Of a DNA stretch of 64,000 bases, positions 8,979 to 18,375 are shown piece after piece. The notes under the pieces are model-generated. The model saw only the letters and a list, made by a program, of their open reading frames with translations, was not told the DNA's origin and searched no databases. Numbering within the stretch: position 1 is the stretch's first letter; the number at the start of each line of letters is the position of its first letter. The position numbers were made by a program, and so were the translations under genes. Source of the stretch: an uncultured Lachnospiraceae bacterium (GTDB lineage: Bacteria > Bacillota > Clostridia > Lachnospirales > Lachnospiraceae); NCBI GenBank assembly GCA_902786365.1, contig CADACD010000002.1:90707-154706 (forward strand), read 5' to 3'.

Positions 8979-10130
8979 TCAAGAGCATTCTTTTTCTTTC
9001 AATACTTCGGCAACCATATCAAATTGTTCTTTTTCTATAGCAGCATCCTTATGATACGGGTAATTTCTTACACTATTTTCAAAAAGTTTTTTATATTGGG
9101 AAGCCTTTTTTTCAGTAGGCTCAACCAATGTATAATAAGCATACAAAACTCTCTGCATAGATATAAACCTTGCTGCCTTTTCCAATTCCTTTTTGTGTAA
9201 TCCAAATTGCTCTTTAGCAACCTCATAATCTCTATCTATAACTATTGTTATAAATAGCAACTCACCATATAATAACTTTTCATGAAGTTGGTTAATACTC
9301 TTTGCATTACCTAATATATATGACGCCATTTCTTTTGCTTCCTGGTACTTCCCACTTACAAAATAGTAATTAAAACAACTAAATGCCTGTGATGTGATCA
9401 GTGGGTTCGTCATAGGTATCTGTTTATCAAATAGAAATAATTCTTCCGGCATTTCTCTCACTGAGTAATTTTCCGAAATATATTTTACTACGTCTAATTG
9501 ATTTCTAAATGCATCCCTTGCAAATTTATCTTTATACAGTATGATAGTGTTCGCTCCATCTGTTCCTATCTGAGTAAAAGGAAGTCCATTCATAATTAAA
9601 ATCAATAATGAAGTCATTGCAAACATAAGAGAAACTGCTGCTACTACAAAATGTGAATCCTTCAACACCGCAAACACTATTATCCCTATTACAAGGACAA
9701 ACAGATTCATAAACAGACCACCCAAATTGTACAATACAGCCGGCATATTCTCTGCATCTACCTTCGGTGCAGACATAATGCACTGTCCGCCTGTACCTGG
9801 CATATCATATTTACAAAATCGAAGTTTTCCATTCTCCTTTGCAAGCATAATTTTTCCAAATCTTATGGAATTAAATTCGTATCCACTCATTAGCCCAAAA
9901 ATCATATGTCCTATCTCATGCAGGCAAATATTAATAGTGTATGACAAAAATATTGTAGTAAGTGCTAATAATGCTATTATACATAGCTTTAGACCGCTTA
10001 TATTTCCACCCATATTCTTTTGTATAGAACCCATGAAATATCCTACACATCCTCCAATACAAGCAAATCCTATAAAATATAACAAACCAAACATAAATTG
10101 TTCTATTTTCATCTTCTTTTTGTAGTTCAT
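8979..10130 (-). CDS. Site-2-protease-like (M50) membrane metallopeptidase
   Basis: A 383-residue membrane protein. Residues about 1-210 hold five or six hydrophobic segments and the zinc-binding HEXXH motif in CLHEIGHMIFGLMSG (about residues 69-83), as in peptidase family M50. A second conserved feature of the family, an Asn/Asp-rich segment near the third helix, may be NGLPFTQIGTDG. The remaining 170 residues are soluble and helical, perhaps TPR-like. M50 enzymes cut substrates within the membrane; the substrate here is unknown. The start has AAGGAG upstream on the minus strand. No neighbour suggests a partner such as an anti-sigma factor. Confidence 0.75.
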   Translation of the reverse strand: MNYKKKMKIEQFMFGLLYFIGFACIGGCVGYFMGSIQKNMGGNISGLKLCIIALLALTTIFLSYTINICLHEIGHMIFGLMSGYEFNSIRFGKIMLAKENGKLRFCKYDMPGTGGQCIMSAPKVDAENMPAVLYNLGGLFMNLFVLVIGIIVFAVLKDSHFVVAAVSLMFAMTSLLILIMNGLPFTQIGTDGANTIILYKDKFARDAFRNQLDVVKYISENYSVREMPEELFLFDKQIPMTNPLITSQAFSCFNYYFVSGKYQEAKEMASYILGNAKSINQLHEKLLYGELLFITIVIDRDYEVAKEQFGLHKKELEKAARFISMQRVLYAYYTLVEPTEKKASQYKKLFENSVRNYPYHKDAAIEKEQFDMVAEVLKEKECS

Positions 10131-10308
10131 AGCATCTCCTTCATATCTAACTTTTTAAACTATTCGCGCATTATTCTTTGAAGTATTTCTATTTCTTAAC
10201 CAATTTTTAATCACATCAGCCGCTCTCGCACTATCTGATTTACCCCATATACATTTTTTCCTGCTTAAAACACAGGTACATATTCGTGGAAAAAGTCCTG
10301 AAACCCGC

Positions 10309-11703
10309 TTAAACTGGGACTTTTCTCGATAGCAAACAAACCGTCTCCACGTGATACGTTTGCGGAAACATGTCACAGGCACAGACTTTCTCTACTTTAT
10401 ATCCTCGCTCCTGCAGGATAACTAAATCCCTTGCAAGAGAAGTAGGTTTGCAGGAAATATACACAATCCTGTCCACACCGTAAGCAATCATCTTTTCAAG
10501 GGCTTTTGGATGAATACCATCCCTTGGAGGATCAAGAACAATCAAATCCGGTTTTTCCTCAATTTCATCTATCACTTTCAGAACATCTCCGGCAATAAAT
10601 TCGCAGTTGTCAAGTTTATTTAATTTTGCATTTTCTTTTGCAGCATTAACAGCCTCTTCTACTATCTCCACGCCAATCACTTTTTTAGCAACAGGAGCCA
10701 GTATCTGGGCAATCGTTCCTGTTCCACTGTATAAATCAAAAATCAGTTTATCTTTTGTATCTCCTACATATTCACGTGCTTTTTCGTATAATCTTTCAGC
10801 ACCCAGAGAATTTGTCTGGAAAAATGAAAAGGTGGATATTTTGAATTGAAGTCCCAAAAGTTCCTCATATAAAAATTCATTTCCATACAAAACTTCTGTT
10901 TTATCGCTTCTTACCATATCAGCAAGTCCGTCATTGTAAATGTGCATAATGCCGATGATTTTGCCTTCTGTATCAAGTTTTAAAAGCTCATCAACAAGTG
11001 TACTCAAATCCATATCAAGTGCAGTGGTAGTTACAAGTGCCACAATAATTTCGCCTGTTTTCACAGCTCTTCGTATCAGCAGATGTCTTAAATAGCCTTC
11101 TTTGCTCATCTTGTGATAATATGGAATATTTTTTTCTTTAAAATAAGCAAGTACTGTGGCAAGAATTTTATTGTAATCATCATTGACAATTTGACAGACA
11201 TTCGTTGTTACAATATCGTAAAAACTGCCTTTTTTATGTAAGCCGAGAGCTAATTCACCGCCTTTGCACTCATCTCCAAACGAATATTCCATTTTATTTC
11301 TATAGCCAAATTCATCAGGACTTCCGATAATTCCCTCGAAAACTGTTTTTTTATTGACTATCACCTCATCAAGAATCTCTTTTACCATATTCTTTTTCAG
11401 TTCAAGCTGTTTTTCATAGCTGATATTCTGATATGTACAGCCACCACATAGACCAAATTTCTCACATGGAGCAATTCTGTCTTCATATACCGATTTTCCC
11501 AAAACCTCAATTATCCGTCCCTCACATTTGGAAGAACGCTTTTTTGACAATACAAATTTTAATTTTTGTCCCGGCAATCCTCCTTTAATGACAACCCTTG
11601 TGTTTTTAACATCACCATCAAGTTCTTCTTTATAATGAATGATTCCTTTATTCGGGAATACAAGTTCGTCTACAGTTCCAATATATTCCTGACCTTTTTT
11701 CAT
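10309..11703 (-). CDS. rlmD: 23S rRNA (uracil-C5)-methyltransferase, RlmD/RlmCD type
   Basis: A 464-residue TrmA/RumA family enzyme that methylates C5 of uracil in 23S rRNA with S-adenosylmethionine. The N-terminal 60 residues form a TRAM-like RNA-binding barrel. An iron-sulfur cluster motif, CEKFGLCGGC, follows at about residues 80-90. The SAM-binding loop is FDLYSGTGTIAQIL, the NPPR-like motif is VLDPPRDGIHP, and the catalytic cysteine sits in VYISCKPTSLARDL. Length and domain order are normal. Low-GC Firmicutes often use a single RlmCD enzyme for two positions, so the exact target uracils are not decided. Confidence 0.9.
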   Translation of the reverse strand: MKKGQEYIGTVDELVFPNKGIIHYKEELDGDVKNTRVVIKGGLPGQKLKFVLSKKRSSKCEGRIIEVLGKSVYEDRIAPCEKFGLCGGCTYQNISYEKQLELKKNMVKEILDEVIVNKKTVFEGIIGSPDEFGYRNKMEYSFGDECKGGELALGLHKKGSFYDIVTTNVCQIVNDDYNKILATVLAYFKEKNIPYYHKMSKEGYLRHLLIRRAVKTGEIIVALVTTTALDMDLSTLVDELLKLDTEGKIIGIMHIYNDGLADMVRSDKTEVLYGNEFLYEELLGLQFKISTFSFFQTNSLGAERLYEKAREYVGDTKDKLIFDLYSGTGTIAQILAPVAKKVIGVEIVEEAVNAAKENAKLNKLDNCEFIAGDVLKVIDEIEEKPDLIVLDPPRDGIHPKALEKMIAYGVDRIVYISCKPTSLARDLVILQERGYKVEKVCACDMFPQTYHVETVCLLSRKVPV

Positions 11704-12072
11704 GTTAGTCCTCCACTAAAATATTTTTTCAATCTTAAATCAATCATCAAATTTGAATCAACCATATAAACATAAATCAAATTCAAATCTTGAATCACAC
11801 TCTATTATACAATATTTATTACATTTAGAAAAGAAATAGCAATTATGTTTTATTGCGAAATTATGAAAATCAGATTTTTTAAGTAAATGATATTTACACC
11901 TAGCAGTTAAAAATTGATGTTGAAGAGTAGCTTCACGAATTAATTTACACGAAATACTTGATTTTTTGCCTAAAAAGAATTATCTTTAATTTTATGGTTT
12001 TATCGTGTATTTGTCTGATAGTATTACTACTACAGTAATGGCTTGAAGTGTTCGAGTGGCAGGAGGTTAAAG
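11704..12072. other. Divergent intergenic region before mgtE
   Basis: About 370 AT-rich bases between the divergent methyltransferase and mgtE genes. I looked for a magnesium riboswitch (M-box), which is common before Mg transport genes, and found no recognisable conserved core. A small hairpin TTACT-ACTAC-AGTAA lies about 40 bases before the mgtE start. Confidence 0.4.
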
Positions 12073-13452
12073 ATGGAAAAAGAAATTTTAAAAGAACCGG
12101 ATTATGTTGAAGAGATATTGAAACTTATCAGAGGTGATATGCAGGATAGTGAACTGAAGGAGAAGTTAGAGGATTATCATGAGAAGGATATAGCAGAAGC
12201 AATTCAGATGCTGGCTAAAAAAGAAAGGCTTAGGCTATATCAGATACTCGGTGAAGAGCGCATGTCAGAGATTGTTGCCTATCTTGAAGATGTAGATGAG
12301 TATATGAAAGAGATAGACATCTATCGGGTTGCAAAGATTATTGAGAATATGGATTCAGATGATGCGGTAGATGTTTTGGAGGAAATGGATGATTCCACCA
12401 GAGAAAAACTGAAAGGTCTACTGGGAGAAGAGGCAAATGCTGATATTGAACTCATTCAGTCCTATGATGATGATGAGATAGGAAGCAAGATTACGACTAA
12501 TTTTATTGAGATAAAAAATAGTCTTACAGTAAAACAGGCAATGAGTGAACTGATTTCACAGGCAGGTGAGAATGACAATATTTCTACCATTTATGTTTGT
12601 GATGAAAATGGAAAATTTTATGGGGCAATTGATTTAAAGGATTTGATCATTGCAAGGGAATTTACGAAGCTTGAAGAATTGATCAGTACCTCTTATCCGT
12701 ATTTTTATGCACATGAAGTTGTGAGTGAATGTATTGAGAAAATTAAGGATTATGCAGAGGATTCTCTTCCGGTTTTAAATGATAAAGGAGAGCTGGTTGG
12801 TATTATCACAGCACAAGATATTGTCGAAGTGATTGATGATGAGTTAGGTGATGATTATGCAAAACTGGGTGGTTTGACATCAGAAGAGGATTTGGAGGAG
12901 ACGACTGTTCAAAGTATGAAAAAACGACTGCCATGGCTGATAATTTTGTTGTTTTTGGGAATGGGTGTGTCTTCTGTAGTAGGTGTATTTGAGTCGGTAG
13001 TAGCAGTGGTTCCGATTGTCATCTGTTTTCAATCACTGATACTTGATATGGCTGGAAATGTCGGAACACAGTCTCTTGCTGTTACAATCCGTGTATTAAT
13101 GGATGAGAATTTAGAGGCAGGAGAAAAGTGGAAACTGGTATTTAAGGAACTTCGTGTCGGATTTGCAAATGGGCTGGTTCTCGGTGTGATGGCATTTCTG
13201 TTTATTGGATTGTATGTATTTCTTTTTAAACACAATACGCCGGGAATGTCGGCTTTGTTATCAGGCTTCGTAGGGTGTGCTCTGCTTGTAGCGATGATGA
13301 TTTCGAGTTTGGTGGGAACACTGGTACCGATATTTTTCCATAAAATTAAAATTGACCCGGCAGTAGCGTCAGGACCGCTTATCACAACCGTGAATGATTT
13401 GGTGGCGGTAGTGACATATTATGGATTGGCATGGTTGTTGTTGATTCATTAG
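12073..13452 (+). CDS. mgtE: MgtE magnesium transporter
   Basis: A 459-residue Mg2+ channel/transporter. The N-terminal MgtE superhelical domain (about 15-130) has YHEKDIAEAIQML and MDSDDAVDVLEEMDD; two CBS domains follow (about 135-260, with ITTNFIEIKNSLTVKQAM and DSLPVLNDKGELVGIITAQD). Five transmembrane helices occupy about 285-459, including LDMAGNVGTQSLAV and DPAVASGPLITTVND, which line the pore. The cytoplasmic domains sense Mg2+ and close the channel when it is plentiful. The ATG at 12073 has AGGAGG directly upstream; an in-frame TTG at 12043 is not preferred. Confidence 0.93.
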   Translation: MEKEILKEPDYVEEILKLIRGDMQDSELKEKLEDYHEKDIAEAIQMLAKKERLRLYQILGEERMSEIVAYLEDVDEYMKEIDIYRVAKIIENMDSDDAVDVLEEMDDSTREKLKGLLGEEANADIELIQSYDDDEIGSKITTNFIEIKNSLTVKQAMSELISQAGENDNISTIYVCDENGKFYGAIDLKDLIIAREFTKLEELISTSYPYFYAHEVVSECIEKIKDYAEDSLPVLNDKGELVGIITAQDIVEVIDDELGDDYAKLGGLTSEEDLEETTVQSMKKRLPWLIILLFLGMGVSSVVGVFESVVAVVPIVICFQSLILDMAGNVGTQSLAVTIRVLMDENLEAGEKWKLVFKELRVGFANGLVLGVMAFLFIGLYVFLFKHNTPGMSALLSGFVGCALLVAMMISSLVGTLVPIFFHKIKIDPAVASGPLITTVNDLVAVVTYYGLAWLLLIH

Positions 13453-13474
13453 CGTTTTTATTCTATTATGAAGG

Positions 13475-13499
13475 AACCCCGATTTCATCGGGGTTTTCT
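13475..13499 (+). terminator. Rho-independent terminator after mgtE
   Basis: AACCCCGAT-TTC-ATCGGGGTT followed by TTCTT; a nine-base stem with a three-base loop. Confidence 0.85.
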
Positions 13500-13662
13500 T
13501 GCAAGTGCCAGGATTTGGGTGCTGGTTAAAACAAAAACTCCAAGTTAAATAGCAGTTGAAAAAATAATAGGAATTATTTATAATCGGGTTATTAGAAAAC
13601 GTGGTTTATTGTAGAAAACAGAACAGTAGTCTTTGCTGTGTCAAAAAAAGGAGAGTTGAAAT

Positions 13663-15405
13663 ATGGTAAGAACAGTCGCAATAGGTGTACAGGATTTTGA
13701 GACGATTATTATAAATGATTATTTTTATGTTGATAAGACAGATTTTATAAAAGAATGGTGGGAAAACGGTGATAGTGTTACGCTACTATCGCGTCCTCGC
13801 CGATTTGGAAAGACGTTGAATATGAGTATGCTTGAGGCATTTTTTTCAAACAAATATAAAAATAGGGCAGATTTGTTTGAAAATCTTAATATATGGAAAG
13901 ATGAGAAATATAGGGGAATTCAGGGAACCTATCCTGTGATAAGCCTTTCGTTTGCAAATGTCAAAGAAAAGAATTATGAGCTGGCTGTTTATCGCATATG
14001 CCGGATTATACAAAGGCTCTATTCGGAAAATATGTATCTTGTTAATTCAGAAAAATTATCAGAAATTGAGAAGAAAAGAATTTTAACATATGCAGATAAG
14101 GTGGAAGAAAAAGATGCTGTAATGGCAGTAAATGAGTTGGCTTTTTGGCTTATGAAACATTTTGAGAAAAAAGTCCTGATTTTTCTTGACGAATATGACA
14201 CACCTATGCAGGAAGCTTATGTGAATGGATATTGGGATGAGTTTGCCTCTTTTATCAGAAGTCTGTTTAATGCCACTTTTAAAACAAATCCATATATGGA
14301 AAGAGCTGTTATGACAGGTATCACAAGGGTAAGCAAAGAGTCAATCTTTTCAGACCTTAATAATCTTGCGGTTATTACTACAACGAGTAAAATGTATGCC
14401 ACAGATTTTGGGTTTACGGAGGAAGAAGTATTTACGGCAATGGATGAACTTACCTTGACGGATAAGACAGGTGTCAAGGTATGGTATGATGGCTTTGTAT
14501 TTGGTGATGTTTCAGATATTTACAATCCATGGTCTATCATTAATTACTTTAAATATCAGACATTCACAACTTACTGGGCAAATACAAGTTCCAATAGTCT
14601 GGTGGGTAAACTGCTTCGTGAAAGTAGTGCCAAGACAAAAAAGTTATTTGAACAGCTGCTTGAAGGAGAGACGATAGAGGTTCCTGTGGATGAACAGATT
14701 GTGTATAACAATCTTGATACCAGTGAAAACGCTGTTTGGAGCCTTATGTTAGCTACAGGATATCTGAAGGTTTTGCAATATCAGACAGGAGAGCAGTATA
14801 CAGGAAACCAGTATGCAATATATAAACTGACAATAACGAATGAAGAAGTAAAGAAGATGTTTTACCGTATGGTAAGTGACTGGTTTGGAGAAGTGGAAAA
14901 CAATTATAATGATTTTATCGAAGCATTGCTTACAGGCGATTTGGATGCAATGAATGAATATATGGAGAGCGTGACATTACAGATTTTCAGCAGTTTTGAT
15001 ACCGGCAGAAGAGCAGGAAAGAGTGAGCCGGAGCGTTTTTATCATGGTTTTGTACTGGGACTGATGGTGGATATGTCAGACAGGTACATTGTCAAATCAA
15101 ACAGAGAGAGCGGACTTGGAAGATATGATATTATGATATATCCGAAAGAGAGTGGCAAAGGTGAAACGGCAAAAGGAGATGCTGCAAAAGGCGATGCAAT
15201 CGTTATTGAATTTAAGGTAAAAAGCAAAAAGAAAGAATCAGACCTTGAACAGACAGTGGAAGCTGCACTCAGACAGATTGATGAAAAAAGGTATGATGAA
15301 GAGCTGAAGGCATTAGGATTTAAGGAAGATAATATAAGAAAGTATGGATTTGCCTTTGAGGGTAAGAATGTATTGATTGGAGAAAAACAGGGGCAGCCAC
15401 ATTGA
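13663..15405 (+). CDS. AAA-ATPase-like protein with C-terminal PD-(D/E)XK nuclease domain
   Basis: A 580-residue protein of the family found in many copies in Bacteroidetes and Clostridia. The N-terminal AAA-like domain begins with the typical VDKTDFI, a Walker A variant LLSRPRRFGKTLNMSML (about residues 44-60) and a Walker B LIFLDEYDTP (about 172-181). The C-terminal domain has GRYDIMIYP and AIVIEFKVKSKK, the D and E-x-K residues of a PD-(D/E)XK nuclease (about 485-525). Its biological role is not established; mobile or defence roles have been suggested for the family. It has its own AAGGAGAG site, stands alone and may be a transferred orphan. Confidence 0.85.
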   Translation: MVRTVAIGVQDFETIIINDYFYVDKTDFIKEWWENGDSVTLLSRPRRFGKTLNMSMLEAFFSNKYKNRADLFENLNIWKDEKYRGIQGTYPVISLSFANVKEKNYELAVYRICRIIQRLYSENMYLVNSEKLSEIEKKRILTYADKVEEKDAVMAVNELAFWLMKHFEKKVLIFLDEYDTPMQEAYVNGYWDEFASFIRSLFNATFKTNPYMERAVMTGITRVSKESIFSDLNNLAVITTTSKMYATDFGFTEEEVFTAMDELTLTDKTGVKVWYDGFVFGDVSDIYNPWSIINYFKYQTFTTYWANTSSNSLVGKLLRESSAKTKKLFEQLLEGETIEVPVDEQIVYNNLDTSENAVWSLMLATGYLKVLQYQTGEQYTGNQYAIYKLTITNEEVKKMFYRMVSDWFGEVENNYNDFIEALLTGDLDAMNEYMESVTLQIFSSFDTGRRAGKSEPERFYHGFVLGLMVDMSDRYIVKSNRESGLGRYDIMIYPKESGKGETAKGDAAKGDAIVIEFKVKSKKKESDLEQTVEAALRQIDEKRYDEELKALGFKEDNIRKYGFAFEGKNVLIGEKQGQPH

Positions 15406-15453
15406 AATTGGTTATGATACAAAGATAACAAATTTTTGAACGGAGGCGATGAC

Positions 15454-16158
15454 ATGATTAACATAGCGATATGTGATGATGAAGAAGTGATATTAAATGA
15501 TATGAAAGAGAAGATAAAAAAGGTATTTGATGTACAAAAGGCTGAAACGAAAATATACAGTACATCATCACCGGTAGAACTTCTCACATATTTGGAAACG
15601 AATAAAGCAGATGTACTTTTTCTGGATATTGATATGCCGGATATCAGTGGCATGGAAATTGCCAAGCAGATGTTAAATGAAGATTTGAATACACTTCTTA
15701 TTTTCGTGACAAATCATGAATCACTCGTGTATCAATCATTCAGATACCACCCATTTGGATTTATCCGAAAATCCTTTTTTGACAATGTGTTAGAAGAGCA
15801 GGTACAGAATATACTTGAGGAACTTACAAAGAGAAATAACACATTTTCATTTAAGACAAATGATGGTATTTGCCGATTGAAATTATCACAGATTATATAT
15901 TTTGAATCTGAATCGAATTACGTGAAACTACATACAAAAGAAGAGGAATATCGTTTCAGAGGAACACTGACATCATTAGAAAATCAGTTTTCAAGAAATG
16001 GATTTATTCGTGTACACAAAGGATTTCTGGTGAATCAGGAACATATCTATTTCATTCAGTCAGATGATATCAAATTAAGCGATGGTTCGGTGGTTCCAAT
16101 GAGCAGGATGAATAAGGAGACTGTTAAGGCAAAGATAATGAGTTATATGAGATATTAA
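15454..16158 (+). CDS. LytTR-family response regulator
   Basis: A 234-residue AgrA/LytR-like regulator. The receiver domain (about 1-120) has the acidic pair ICDDEE, the phosphoacceptor Asp in VLFLDIDMPDISGMEIA and the conserved switch Thr and Lys regions. The LytTR DNA-binding domain (about 135-234) shows IIYFESESNYVKLHT, FIRVHKGFLVN and DGSVVPMSR. The ATG at 15454 has CGGAGG upstream; the frame also opens at a TTG 18 bases earlier without a site. It precedes a GHKL kinase and a large set of ABC-2 exporter genes, so it probably controls these. Confidence 0.88.
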   Translation: MINIAICDDEEVILNDMKEKIKKVFDVQKAETKIYSTSSPVELLTYLETNKADVLFLDIDMPDISGMEIAKQMLNEDLNTLLIFVTNHESLVYQSFRYHPFGFIRKSFFDNVLEEQVQNILEELTKRNNTFSFKTNDGICRLKLSQIIYFESESNYVKLHTKEEEYRFRGTLTSLENQFSRNGFIRVHKGFLVNQEHIYFIQSDDIKLSDGSVVPMSRMNKETVKAKIMSYMRY

Positions 16159-16434
16159 AGTATATAAGATATTAAAATATATGAGATTTTGAGAAACTGT
16201 TACTATTTATGCAGTACAGGTAGATGCCAGATAACATAGTATCAGTAACAAAGACGTATATTAGAATGTCAAACTTCATCTTCTCACTGTTATCTGTCAT
16301 TACAGTCCTACGTTTTGATTAATTAAGTCAATTGATATGTATGATTATTTTTGAATATATACTGAAAATTTGATGTTAATACTGCTTTACTTGAGAGATC
16401 GATTATGAGAATAATCGGGATACGGAGGATGAAG

Positions 16435-17160
16435 ATGAAGAAAAGGTTTACAAAATTAAAGGAAGAATATGAGAGGCTTGAACAGGAATATATGCAGGAA
16501 GTTGCCAGAAATCTTGACCTTGAATACAAATATAACACACTCTGTTCGGAATATGAAAATGATATTTCACAGAGAAAAGAAATTGAAGAACTGCATGAAA
16601 ATACACGCAGACTAAAGCACGATATGAAAAATCATATTATGGTTATTGCGTCATATCTTAACAATAATGAGATAGAATCGGCAAAAGATTATCTGTCAGT
16701 GGTGTTAGATAATCTGAACAAGGTTTATTCATATATTCATACTGGAAACGAAATTATGAATTATATTATCAATACAAAATTATTATATGCGAGTAAGAAT
16801 GATATCAAATTTAATGTCGAAATAGAAAATCTTGCATTCCACAGGATGAGAAGTGTAGATTTTTCATCATTACTGGGAAATGCACTGGATAATGCCATTG
16901 AGGCAAGCATGGATTTGAAAGAAAAATTCATCAGTATTGTCATAAAGAAAAAGCGAAATTATGACACTATACTTATCAAAAATAAAATTGAAAAATCTGT
17001 TCTCAATGAAAATCCGAAACTTGCTACATCGAAAGATGACAAAGAAAACCATGGTATTGGTTTGGAACAGATAAAGCTGCTGACAGAAAAGTATGATGGG
17101 TTGTTGGATATCTATGAAGAGAATGAAATGTTTTGTGTGAATATTATGATACCTTCGTAA
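16435..17160 (+). CDS. GHKL-type histidine kinase without a membrane domain
   Basis: A 241-residue kinase of the AgrC-like GHKL group. It starts with a coiled coil (about 1-65, KLKEEYERLEQEYMQEVA type), then the H-box RRLKHDMKNHIMVI with the phosphorylated His, the N-box LLGNALDNAIEAS and the G-box NHGIGLEQIKLLTE. Most AgrC-like kinases have six or seven N-terminal membrane helices; none is present here, so the sensor is cytoplasmic or a partner protein supplies the signal. The ATG at 16435 has GGAGG six bases upstream; ATGs at 16405 and 16429 are less well placed. It forms a pair with the preceding LytTR regulator. Confidence 0.85.
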   Translation: MKKRFTKLKEEYERLEQEYMQEVARNLDLEYKYNTLCSEYENDISQRKEIEELHENTRRLKHDMKNHIMVIASYLNNNEIESAKDYLSVVLDNLNKVYSYIHTGNEIMNYIINTKLLYASKNDIKFNVEIENLAFHRMRSVDFSSLLGNALDNAIEASMDLKEKFISIVIKKKRNYDTILIKNKIEKSVLNENPKLATSKDDKENHGIGLEQIKLLTEKYDGLLDIYEENEMFCVNIMIPS

Positions 17161-17164
17161 AAGA

Positions 17165-17196
17165 AACAGTATAGAGGGATGGCTATACTGTTTTTT
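17165..17196 (+). terminator. Rho-independent terminator after the kinase gene
   Basis: AACAGTATAG / CTATACTGTT, a ten-base perfect stem with an eight-base loop, followed by TTTT. It separates the two-component genes from the transporter genes. Confidence 0.85.
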
Positions 17197-17391
17197 GTGC
17201 AATAAAACTTTTGACATTTATAATGAAAATGTGGATAAGGTGTGTTTTTTATCACAGAATCACTACAATTTATCCCACTTATATTGAAAAAAATAAAAAA
17301 ATATATTAATTTATTGAGGAAAAGAGGTTATTTAAAAGTAACCGTATAGAAACTTATTTGATAAATCAATTTATATCAGGAAAAGAAGGCT

Positions 17392-18375
17392 ATGATTATA
17401 GTAAAAAATGCAGTAAAAATTTTTGACAATGAAATACATGCCACAGACAATGTATCGTTTCACATTTCAAGTTGTGAAAAAGTAGGGCTGATTGGTGTAA
17501 ATGGTGCCGGCAAAACAACATTAATCAGATTAATCTGTGGACTGTTAAGACCTGACAGCGGTTATATCAGGGTGTTTCGAAGAGAACCGTTAAGCTGGGA
17601 CAAAACCATTGGAATGAAGATGGGAATGGTGTATGGACTTGGGGCGATTCTTGCAGGAAAAGGAAAGGTTTCGTTTGGATTTGATGCCCTTTCTTGCTTT
17701 GCCGGTTCGGGAAATCTTGACAGTGAACTCACTATCAAAAATAATTTTGAACTGATTCAAACAATCTATCGTATACCTCAAGATTTGTTTTGGAGTAGGT
17801 TTGATGAGCTTGATGAGGCTTTGGGTGTTAAAGAATATATGAATTATCATATCAATCAGCTTTCATTGGGACAGAAAATGAGGGCGGAGATTGCAAGTGT
17901 ATTAATCTATGAGCCGGAGCTTTTGATATTGGACGAGCCTTTTGTTGGAATTGATGTTTCGGCGAAAGAAGCGATAAGGATGCTGTTAAAAAAATTATCC
18001 ATGAATAAAAATACAACCATTATTTTGGCGACGCATAATGTCGAAGAAATTGAAAAGATATGTAACAGGGTGATGTTTCTTGACAGGGGCAAAATGATTT
18101 ACGATGGCAGTTTTGACAAAATAAAATATTTACATGGCTGTATGAACACCATTAGTGTAGAGTTTGATGAGAAAATTCCAGACTTGCAGGATTTACCTAT
18201 TGTTAAATATGAGATAGAAAATCACAGAATGAAAGCCTGGTATAACAGCGATATTGTTTCAGCAAAAGAGATAACAGCATTTATCGTTTCAAGATATAGA
18301 ATCAAAGACTTGCTGATTCATAAGCCGACAATTGAAGAAATGATAAAGAGTATTTATGGGGGAATTAGCACATGA
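17392..18375 (+). CDS. ABC-2 type exporter ATP-binding protein with altered Q-loop
   Basis: A 327-residue ABC ATPase. It has Walker A IGVNGAGKTTLI (about 34-45), signature QLSLGQKMRAEIA, Walker B LLILDEPFVGID and the switch His in LATHNVEEI. Compared with the two other ATPases of the cluster, the Q-loop is replaced: their GVVFGQ is GMVYGL here, followed by an extra glycine/phenylalanine-rich stretch of about 20 residues. The usual Gln that links nucleotide binding to the permease is therefore missing. The C-terminal 90 residues match the regulatory extension of this ABC-2 group. The stop overlaps the next ATPase gene by four bases, suggesting a heteromeric ATPase pair. Confidence 0.85.
   Translation: MIIVKNAVKIFDNEIHATDNVSFHISSCEKVGLIGVNGAGKTTLIRLICGLLRPDSGYIRVFRREPLSWDKTIGMKMGMVYGLGAILAGKGKVSFGFDALSCFAGSGNLDSELTIKNNFELIQTIYRIPQDLFWSRFDELDEALGVKEYMNYHINQLSLGQKMRAEIASVLIYEPELLILDEPFVGIDVSAKEAIRMLLKKLSMNKNTTIILATHNVEEIEKICNRVMFLDRGKMIYDGSFDKIKYLHGCMNTISVEFDEKIPDLQDLPIVKYEIENHRMKAWYNSDIVSAKEITAFIVSRYRIKDLLIHKPTIEEMIKSIYGGIST

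Noticed and set aside
10155-10382. Short minus-strand frame after the rRNA methyltransferase
   Set aside because: Overlaps the end of the methyltransferase gene out of frame and has no recognisable features.
11880-12072. Magnesium riboswitch before mgtE
   Set aside because: I looked for the conserved M-box core and for stacked stems and found only a small hairpin.
16159-16434. Peptide pheromone gene between the LytTR regulator and the kinase
   Set aside because: No short frame with a ribosome binding site and a double-glycine or AgrD-like pattern was found; only a weak CAGATAACA/TGTTATCTG inverted repeat.
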